From contig JAIQFX010000017.1 of NCBI GenBank assembly GCA_020073005.1, positions 1 through 62,951 on the forward strand: a stretch of DNA of 62,951 bases. The letters are read 5' to 3'. The stretch comes from Terriglobia bacterium (GTDB lineage Bacteria; Acidobacteriota; Vicinamibacteria; Vicinamibacterales; CAVVIG01). Positions 57,142 through 62,951 of this stretch are shown in pieces (the stretch's first letter is position 1; every line of letters starts with the position of its first letter). The notes under the pieces were generated by a model. That model had not been told where the DNA came from, did not search any database, and saw nothing but the letters and a program-made list of their open reading frames with translations. Position numbers and translations under genes: made by a program.

Positions 57142-59985
57142 CTACCAGTCAAATTTCACGCCGAAGCGAACGATCCGCGGCGGAATCACACTCGACGGCC
57201 GCAGGTAGCTCGAACCCGATCCCCACGTGATGAAGTCTTCGGGATTCGAGTTGAGCAGGTTGTAGAAATCGAGCTGCGCGCTGATCTTCGACCGCGCCGA
57301 GAGCGTGAAGATGCGCTCGACTCGCGCGTCGACGATCGCGACGATATCCTGCGTCTGCGTGCCGAGCGGCTCGGCCAGCACCCGCTGGCTGCCGTAGTTC
57401 AACGCCGCCACGAACGTCCTGCCGAACGGCTGCCCCGCCTGCGCGCGCACGAGCGGCGAGAACTGCATGTGCCACGGACCCGGAATCACGGCGTGCACTT
57501 TCGCGTTCCACAGCGCGTAATGATACCGCCCGTCGTCCGCCGCGTTGATGAGATCGTTGGGGCTGAGGGGCGAGTCGGCCGAACGCACGGGGTTGGCCGC
57601 CGCGCCCGGCGACGCGAGATTTTCGCGATTCCACGTGATCGAGTAGGTCGCCATCAGCGACCAGCCCGCGTTCATGCGCCGGTTCCCGGTGATCTCCCAC
57701 GTGTAGTAGTCGTTCACGCCTGGCGCGTTCCGCACGAGGTTGTTCACCTGGCCCAGGTTCGCCGCGGCCAGATTGAACATCTGGATCAGGGGACCATCGT
57801 CAGAGGTGCCGGTCTTGCCGTCCGGACCGGGGTCGCGCACCTGGATCGGGACGTTGAATGCCTCGAACGGCTGCGACAGGTTCATCGTCTGGCGGATTTG
57901 ACGCTGGCCGCGCCACACGACGCCGGTCCGCAGCGAGAAGTTCGGCAGCAGCTCGTGATCCAGCCACGCGGCGAGCTCGTCGGTGTAGGTGTCTTCCAGA
58001 TTCGGATCGAGCACGGAGCCGACGCCGCCGACTTTCGACAACAGCCGGCCCTGTTCGGTCGGCTGGAACGTGCGGTCATGGTTCGGATCGGTCCACGCGT
58101 AGCGCTCGTACGCCGTGGCGATGTTGGCATTCACGCTCGACGCGACGTTGACGTCCGGATTCCACCAGTAGCGCCCCGCGTTGGCCTTGATCACGGTCTT
58201 GCCGGCCTGGTCGATCTTGAACGTCACGCCGACGCGCGGCGCCGGGAGGTTCCACGTCTTCACGTTGTCGATCGCGGCGAAATCCGCCGCCGTCGCGAAC
58301 TGGCTCGCCGGCCGCGACTGCGCGGGCAGGTACGATCGATAGTGATCCGTCCGCACGCCGAGGTTCAGATTCACGCGGCGGCCGACGTTCCAGCTGTCGG
58401 TCAAATACAGGCCGGCGGCGAACAGCCGGTTGACGGAATTCGACGGCTGATACTCGCGCAGCGCCTGCGCGATGCCGTTGTTGAACTCGAGCAGCAGACT
58501 GCCGGGATAACCGATCTGGTCGCGCTCCTGCGTGTCGCGATACAGCTCGAAGCCGGCCTTGAAGTTGTGCGTGCCGCCCCAGCCGTTCTTGAACGCGCTC
58601 ACCGATCCGAGCAGCTGATTGCGGTTCACGTTCTCCGTCCATCCCGTATTGCCACCCGTGACCTGCAGGTTGCCGACGTCCTCGCGGCGCGTGTCGTCGG
58701 AGTAGACGCCCGAGATCCAGGTGTAGCCGACGCGGCCCGCGCGGATTTCCGCGAACGCGGCGTTGCCGAGCACGCGGTCGTACTCGCCCTTCCAGACCCA
58801 GCCGTAATAGTCCTGGTTCGCCGTCGCGTCCTGGCTGCTGAACAGCGCGAAGCTGCGCGACCCGCCGGGTCCGCCGATGAGCGCCGTGTCCTGCCGGTAC
58901 GGCTGCAGCTTCTTGCCGCCCTGGCCGTACAGAATCAGCTTGTCCGCGGACGAGAGCTGATAGGTCGCCTTGCCGGTGTAGTTGGTCAGCTTCGTCTCGA
59001 ACGGGCGGATGGTGAAGTTCGGATAGCGCGCTTGCGAGCGCTCGTCGCGGTACGACGAGTACCACCACAGCTTGTCCTTCATCAACGGGCCGCCGGCGTC
59101 GGCGTTGCGATCGTAGAACTGATGCAGCCGGTTGTCGCTGGTGCTCGCGACGCCCTGTGCCAGCTGCGCCGCGTCGATGTCGTACGACTGGAGGTTCTCG
59201 TTCTCGTAGTTCGCCATCGCGCTGCCGTGGAACTGATTGCCGCCCGATTTGCTGATGAACTGGAACTGCACGCCCGGCATCGCCATGTCCGCGGAGTTGC
59301 CGGCCGCGTTGACCGAGACTTCCTGGAACGATCCGTAGTCGTAGTAGAACGTGACGGACCCGCCGGCCGAGCCTATCTGCGACATCAGCATGCCTTCGAT
59401 CATCGGCTGGTTCTGCGCGCGCGTGCCGTAGGTGACGAACTGCGACTGCGATCCCGCCGACGCGCCGCCGACGTCGACGACGGCCTGGCGGACGCCGGGC
59501 GAGGCGGCCATCAGTGACCAGATGTCGCGTGCGTTCGGAATCGACGCCAGCCGTTCGGCGGTGTAGTTCGTCTGAATGCGCGTGGCTGACGCGTCGACAA
59601 CGGGCGACGCGCCGGAGACGATCACGGTTTCCTGCACCGACGCAAGCGTCAGCTTCAGGTTGACGCTCGCGGTGAAGCCGACGAGAACCTCGATGTGCTC
59701 GCGCACCGCGGTCCCGAATCCCGCCAGCTCGTAGACGAGCCTGTATTCGCCGGGCGGCAGGCCCTGGAAGCGGTACGCGCCCCTGACGTCGGTCACCGTG
59801 GACACGACGCCCATCTGCGCGGGACCGGAAATGGCGATCGAGACGCCGGGCAGGAACGCATCGCTCTCGTCGGTCACCCAGCCGTTCACGGCGCCGGTGG
59901 TGACGCTGACAGTTTGGGCCGTCGTGGGACTGGCGGAGGCCAGCGGGAAGATCAGGCAGAGCAGTACCGCGAACCGAACGTTCAT
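57142..59985 (-). CDS. Oar-like TonB-dependent outer-membrane receptor with carboxypeptidase-regulatory-like domain
   Basis: 947 residues. The start was taken at the ATG at 59985, preceded by GAGGAGG. A signal peptide (RFAVLLCLIFPLASASPTTAQ) is followed by a CarboxypepD_reg-like beta sandwich (GAVNGWVTDESDAFLPGVSI to EVLVGFTASVNLKLTL), then a plug (SVQETVIVSGASPVVDAS, RIQTNYTAERLASIPN) and a barrel of about 700 residues that ends in FGVKFDW with an aromatic terminus. No TonB box was identified by eye. It is very similar in plan to the receptor at the left edge of the window. Ligand unknown. Confidence 0.92.
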   Translation of the reverse strand: MNVRFAVLLCLIFPLASASPTTAQTVSVTTGAVNGWVTDESDAFLPGVSIAISGPAQMGVVSTVTDVRGAYRFQGLPPGEYRLVYELAGFGTAVREHIEVLVGFTASVNLKLTLASVQETVIVSGASPVVDASATRIQTNYTAERLASIPNARDIWSLMAASPGVRQAVVDVGGASAGSQSQFVTYGTRAQNQPMIEGMLMSQIGSAGGSVTFYYDYGSFQEVSVNAAGNSADMAMPGVQFQFISKSGGNQFHGSAMANYENENLQSYDIDAAQLAQGVASTSDNRLHQFYDRNADAGGPLMKDKLWWYSSYRDERSQARYPNFTIRPFETKLTNYTGKATYQLSSADKLILYGQGGKKLQPYRQDTALIGGPGGSRSFALFSSQDATANQDYYGWVWKGEYDRVLGNAAFAEIRAGRVGYTWISGVYSDDTRREDVGNLQVTGGNTGWTENVNRNQLLGSVSAFKNGWGGTHNFKAGFELYRDTQERDQIGYPGSLLLEFNNGIAQALREYQPSNSVNRLFAAGLYLTDSWNVGRRVNLNLGVRTDHYRSYLPAQSRPASQFATAADFAAIDNVKTWNLPAPRVGVTFKIDQAGKTVIKANAGRYWWNPDVNVASSVNANIATAYERYAWTDPNHDRTFQPTEQGRLLSKVGGVGSVLDPNLEDTYTDELAAWLDHELLPNFSLRTGVVWRGQRQIRQTMNLSQPFEAFNVPIQVRDPGPDGKTGTSDDGPLIQMFNLAAANLGQVNNLVRNAPGVNDYYTWEITGNRRMNAGWSLMATYSITWNRENLASPGAAANPVRSADSPLSPNDLINAADDGRYHYALWNAKVHAVIPGPWHMQFSPLVRAQAGQPFGRTFVAALNYGSQRVLAEPLGTQTQDIVAIVDARVERIFTLSARSKISAQLDFYNLLNSNPEDFITWGSGSSYLRPSSVIPPRIVRFGVKFDW

Positions 59986-60087
59986 GTTGTCCCTCCTCAA
60001 GGGAGGAACAACGTAGCGGCGCGGCGTCTCCGCGCCGAGACGACGCGGTCACGCGATCGTAAATGTTACGTCGCGCCGGCGTATCTA

Positions 60088-60122
60088 CCCCACCTGCCCC
60101 ACCCGCCTCACCTGCCCCACCG
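60088..60122. repeat. 9-bp tandem repeat (CCCCACCTG/CCCCACCCG), four units, intergenic
   Basis: CCCCACCTG, CCCCACCCG, CCTCACCTG and CCCCACCG in a row. This lies in the 153-bp gap between the aminopeptidase stop and the TonB-receptor start, directly against palindromic element copy C. No gene or other signal is visible in the remainder of the gap. Confidence 0.75.
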
Positions 60123-60144
60123 ACCCTGAAGGGTCGCGCTACGG
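60121..60144. repeat. Short palindromic element copy C
   Basis: CGACCCT GA AGGGTCG is a perfect 7-bp stem (60121-60136), then CGCTACGG. The aminopeptidase stop codon TAG (60139-60141 on the minus strand) is formed by the element's GTAGCG end, as also happens in copy A. Confidence 0.65.
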
Positions 60145-61398
60145 TTCGGACGGCACCGTCCACTCGCCGCGGCGCATGAGCGGTTCGGCGCGGCCGTCAG
60201 GCAGCACGCCCTCGACGTCGAGCTCGCCTGAACCGATCATGAAATCCACGTGCGTCGCGCTGCGATTGCCCCCGGCCCGCGCGAACGCCTCATCGTCCAT
60301 CGTCTCGCCGCCGTCGAGCGTGAACGTGTACGCCGTGCCGAGCGCGACGTGGCTGGCGGCGTTTTCGTCGAACAGCGTGTTGTAGAACAGCAGGCCGGAC
60401 GCCGAGACCGGCGAGCTGTGCGGGACGAGCGCAATTTCGCCGAGCCGCGCCGCGCCTTCGTCGGTCTCGACGAGCTGACGCAGCATCGCCTCGCCGCGCC
60501 GAGCGGAGAGCTTGACGACGCGGCCGGCGTCGAACGTCAGGCTGAAGTCCTCGATCAACGTGCCGCCCCAGCTCAGCGGCTTCGTGGACCGCACATGACC
60601 GTCGACCCGATCCTTGTGCGGCATGGTGAAGACTTCCTCGGTCGGCAGATTCGGCGCGAACGGAATTCCTCCGCGGCTGGTCGATCGGCCGCTGACCCAC
60701 ACATGACCGGCCGGCAGCCCGATCGTCATCGCGGTGCCGGGCGCCGTGTACTTCAGCGCCGTGTACCGCTTCCGGTTCAATCGATCCCGGCGCGCCGCGA
60801 GCGCCGCGAGGTGCGTCTCCCAGGCCGCGATCGGATCGGGGCGATCGAGGCGGCACAGGCGGCCGATCGCGTTCCACAGCTGGCGCATCTGCTCGGCCGG
60901 GGGGCGCTCGGGAAACACCTTCGCGGCCCACGCCGCCTCCGCGGCCGCGGCCACGCACCAGTTGGTTGCGTTGCGCGAAATGCGCTCGCGGAAACCGCTC
61001 ACGTGCCGCGCCGTTGCGAGCTGTACGGCGCCGACGAGATCGGACGGCTGATGCGTCAGCTGATCGGGATCGTTGGCGTAGATGGAAAGGACGGCGTGTC
61101 CGGCGTCGACGTGCTCGACCAGCGCTTTGGGAAGCCACGCCGAATATTCGCCGAACGACTCGCGCGGCGCTTCGTTGAAGCGGATCGTCACCAGCGAGGC
61201 ATCGCCCCAGATGGCCTCGACCAGCGGCGAACCCATGCGGTACGCGGCCGCGGCCACGGATCGCACGAGGCCGGCCGCCTCGAGCGCCACGCCGCCGTTG
61301 GCCAGCGGTCCGATGACGAGCAGACGTTGACCCGGCCGCAGGTTGAGGCCGACCTTCACGATCAGGTCCGCGTAGGTTGCCAGTGCTTCGCCGGTCAT
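60139..61398 (-). CDS. M29-family (AmpS-like) metallo-aminopeptidase
   Basis: 419 residues from the ATG at 61398. The N-terminal domain contains LRPGQRLLVIGPLANGGVAL and a helical region. The C-terminal catalytic domain has PNLPTEEVFTMPHKDRVDGH (Glu and His metal ligands), FDAGRVVKLSARRGEAML, FYNTLFDENAASHVALGTAY and NRSATHVDFMIGSGELDV (His, Asp ligands): the full signature of M29 thermophilic aminopeptidases such as AmpS. It cleaves N-terminal residues in the cytoplasm; no signal peptide. It follows gltX on the same strand with a 32-bp gap that contains palindromic element copy D. Confidence 0.92.
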   Translation of the reverse strand: MTGEALATYADLIVKVGLNLRPGQRLLVIGPLANGGVALEAAGLVRSVAAAAYRMGSPLVEAIWGDASLVTIRFNEAPRESFGEYSAWLPKALVEHVDAGHAVLSIYANDPDQLTHQPSDLVGAVQLATARHVSGFRERISRNATNWCVAAAAEAAWAAKVFPERPPAEQMRQLWNAIGRLCRLDRPDPIAAWETHLAALAARRDRLNRKRYTALKYTAPGTAMTIGLPAGHVWVSGRSTSRGGIPFAPNLPTEEVFTMPHKDRVDGHVRSTKPLSWGGTLIEDFSLTFDAGRVVKLSARRGEAMLRQLVETDEGAARLGEIALVPHSSPVSASGLLFYNTLFDENAASHVALGTAYTFTLDGGETMDDEAFARAGGNRSATHVDFMIGSGELDVEGVLPDGRAEPLMRRGEWTVPSEP

Positions 61399-61402
61399 AT
61401 CG

Positions 61403-61426
61403 CTCGCCTGAAAGGCTCGCGCGACA
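61403..61426. repeat. Short palindromic element copy D
   Basis: Between gltX and the aminopeptidase gene. On the minus strand TGTCGCGCGAGCCTTTCAGG, then CGAGCG; one base of the GTAGCG arm is changed (GTCGCG). Confidence 0.6.
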
Positions 61427-61430
61427 CGTC

Positions 61431-62879
61431 TCACCCGCCCCACTTGCCCAGCCGCGCGTGCACTCTCTCGCGTCCGAGCAGCGCGAGGACTTCGAACAGT
61501 CCTGGGCTCGCGGTCTTGCCCGTCACCGCCACGCGGACCGCATGGATTAATGATGCGGCCTTCACGCCGCGCGCGTCGGCCAGCGATCGCAGCGCCGCTT
61601 CGGTCGACGCGGCGTCGAACGCCGGCAGCGCGGCGAATGCCTGATCGAGCGCGGCGAGATGCGCGGCCATGCCGTCGGCGCGCAGATGCTTCTCGACCGC
61701 CGCGGGGTCGTAGTCAATCGCGTCGGCGAAAAATAGCCGTCCCTGCGACGCGAAGTCGTCCAGCCGCGTCGCGCGCGGCTGCAGCAGCTCGAGAATCGCG
61801 ACGAACCACGCGCGGCGATCGCCGAGGTACGCGTCGCTCCACAGGCCCGCGGCCTCGAGCGACGGCTTGATCCGCGTCGCGAGATCGTCGGGCGAGAGCC
61901 GCATGATGTACTGCTGGTTGAACCAGTCCAGCTTCTCGGGATTGAAGACGGCGTTGCCGCCGCTGATGCCGTCGAGCGTGAACGCGGCCGCCAGCTCGTC
62001 GCGCGTGAACAACTCCTGATTCGTGCCAGGCGACCAGCCGAGCAGCGCGAGAAAGTTCATCATCGCTTCCGGCAGGAATCCCTGCCGCGCGTACTCCATG
62101 ACGGACGTCGCGCCGTGGCGTTTGCTCAGCCGCTTCTTGTCCGGCCCGAGAATGAGCGGCACGTGCGCGAACTGCGGGACGCCGGCGCCGGCGGCCCGGT
62201 ACAGCAGAATCTGCTTCGGCGTGTTGGAAATGTGATCGTCGCCGCGCACGACGTGCGTGATCTTCATCTCGACATCGTCCGACACGACCGACAGCTGGTA
62301 GGTCGGGTTGCCGTCCGATCGCAGGATCACGAAGTCTTCGATCGTCGCGCCGTCGATCTCGATCGGACCGTGGACGAGATCGTCGAAGCGCACGACGCCG
62401 GCCGGCACGCGGAAGCGCACGGCGCGAGGACGTTTGTCGCGCTCGCGCGCGGCGATCTCGTCCGCCGTCAGATGCGCGCACGTCCTGTCGTAGATCCAGC
62501 CTCCGCTCGCTTTCTCGCCGGCGTCGCGCCTGGCTTTGATTTCTTCGGGGGTGCAGTAGCAGTAGTACGCGCTGCCGTTCGCGACGAGTTGCGCGGCCAT
62601 CGCGCGATGGCGATCGATTCTCTGCGACTGAAAGTACGGCCCGTACGCGCCGCCCTTGCCTGGGCCTTCATCCCAGTCGAGGCCGAGCCAGCGCAGGCCG
62701 TCGAGAATGCCGCCGACCATCTCGTCCGACGATCGTTCGGTGTCGGTGTCTTCGATGCGGAGAACGAAGACGCCGCCGTGGCGCCGCGCGAAGAGCCAGT
62801 TGAAGAGAGCTGTACGCGCCCCGCCGACATGGAGGTAGCCGGTGGGAGATGGAGCGAAGCGGACGCGGGGGGAAATCAC
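61431..62879 (-). CDS. gltX: Glutamyl-tRNA synthetase
   Basis: 482 residues from a GTG start. The class I HIGH-type motif is PSPTGYLHVGGARTALFNWL at residues 10-30, and the KMSKS-type motif is KKRLSKRHGATSV near residue 250. LRIEDTDTERS, NPTYQLSVVSDDVEMKITHV and VRGDDHISNTPKQ are conserved GluRS segments. The C-terminal anticodon-binding helices complete a normal-length protein. It charges tRNA-Glu (and tRNA-Gln, if the organism uses the amidotransferase route; no glnS or gat gene is in the window). The last residues (GKWGG) are encoded by the 9-bp GC repeat. The 72 bases upstream to the window edge are AT-richer and hold no gene. Confidence 0.97.
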   Translation of the reverse strand: MISPRVRFAPSPTGYLHVGGARTALFNWLFARRHGGVFVLRIEDTDTERSSDEMVGGILDGLRWLGLDWDEGPGKGGAYGPYFQSQRIDRHRAMAAQLVANGSAYYCYCTPEEIKARRDAGEKASGGWIYDRTCAHLTADEIAARERDKRPRAVRFRVPAGVVRFDDLVHGPIEIDGATIEDFVILRSDGNPTYQLSVVSDDVEMKITHVVRGDDHISNTPKQILLYRAAGAGVPQFAHVPLILGPDKKRLSKRHGATSVMEYARQGFLPEAMMNFLALLGWSPGTNQELFTRDELAAAFTLDGISGGNAVFNPEKLDWFNQQYIMRLSPDDLATRIKPSLEAAGLWSDAYLGDRRAWFVAILELLQPRATRLDDFASQGRLFFADAIDYDPAAVEKHLRADGMAAHLAALDQAFAALPAFDAASTEAALRSLADARGVKAASLIHAVRVAVTGKTASPGLFEVLALLGRERVHARLGKWGG

Positions 62880-62951
62880 GGGCGGGCTAATTTGGTCATC
62901 GAGTCATCTGATTATCTAGTCATTGATGGGTTCATTTGCCCTCTTTCAAAT

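Noticed and set aside
62880-62951. Short repeated gact/gatg motifs at the right edge as an array or promoter
   Set aside because: The copies are imperfect and too few, and no hexamer pair has acceptable spacing. The region runs off the window.

Overview
The window is GC-rich chromosomal DNA with densely packed genes. Its gene set points to a free-living, didermic, aerobic soil-type bacterium. The best guess is an acidobacterium of the Vicinamibacteria kind, based on the Oar-like TonB-dependent receptors at both ends, many exported enzymes, multihaem cytochromes, ECF sigma factors and frequent GTG/TTG starts. This placement is inference; no rRNA gene is present. I saw no prophage, insertion sequence, CRISPR array or classical biosynthetic cluster.

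Layout. 0-9.1 kb: the 3' part of an Oar-like receptor, then exported enzymes and lipoproteins: a PLC/GDPD-like phosphodiesterase, a PhoA-type alkaline phosphatase, a lipoprotein, a trypsin-like protease and a RoxA-like dihaem cytochrome. 9.2-9.8 kb: a mazEF toxin-antitoxin pair with a perfect palindrome upstream. 9.8-36 kb: a large glycan or lipid-carrier locus. It holds ten intact and one broken multi-spanning GT-C/YfhO-like membrane proteins, two GT2 domains, an NDP-sugar epimerase, a ChbG/HpnK-type deacetylase, a methyltransferase and an unusual GT2::CapK adenylate-ligase fusion. Two long plus-strand runs (9831-19944 and 24302-30567) with overlapping or nearly touching genes look like operons. 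Between them lie two broken genes (23.0-24.25 kb).

36-39.5 kb: a regulatory block with two ECF sigma factors. One faces a divergent exported helical-bundle protein across a 108-bp gap. That gap carries two mirror-image copies of the same bipartite promoter (TGTCACC-N16-CTCTGT). 39.5-46.7 kb: an M16 protease, tRNA-Gln(CTG) with a nearby 23-bp duplicate of its 3' end, a lipase, a TPR protein and a DUF4331 protein. 46.8-52.5 kb: a three-gene run of a predicted outer-membrane or exported protein, a secreted cPLA2/patatin-like phospholipase, and a haem protein strongly resembling plant fatty-acid alpha-dioxygenases. Together they could form a lipid-to-oxylipin module, and this is the most interesting system in the window.

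52.5-62.95 kb: a dispersed-type inverted repeat, a DUF4097 protein and an octahaem cytochrome with helical-repeat tail. These are followed by a minus-strand run of gltX, an M29 aminopeptidase, a second Oar-like receptor and an NPP-like phosphodiesterase. Each of the four consecutive gaps or ends of that run carries a copy of one short palindromic element.
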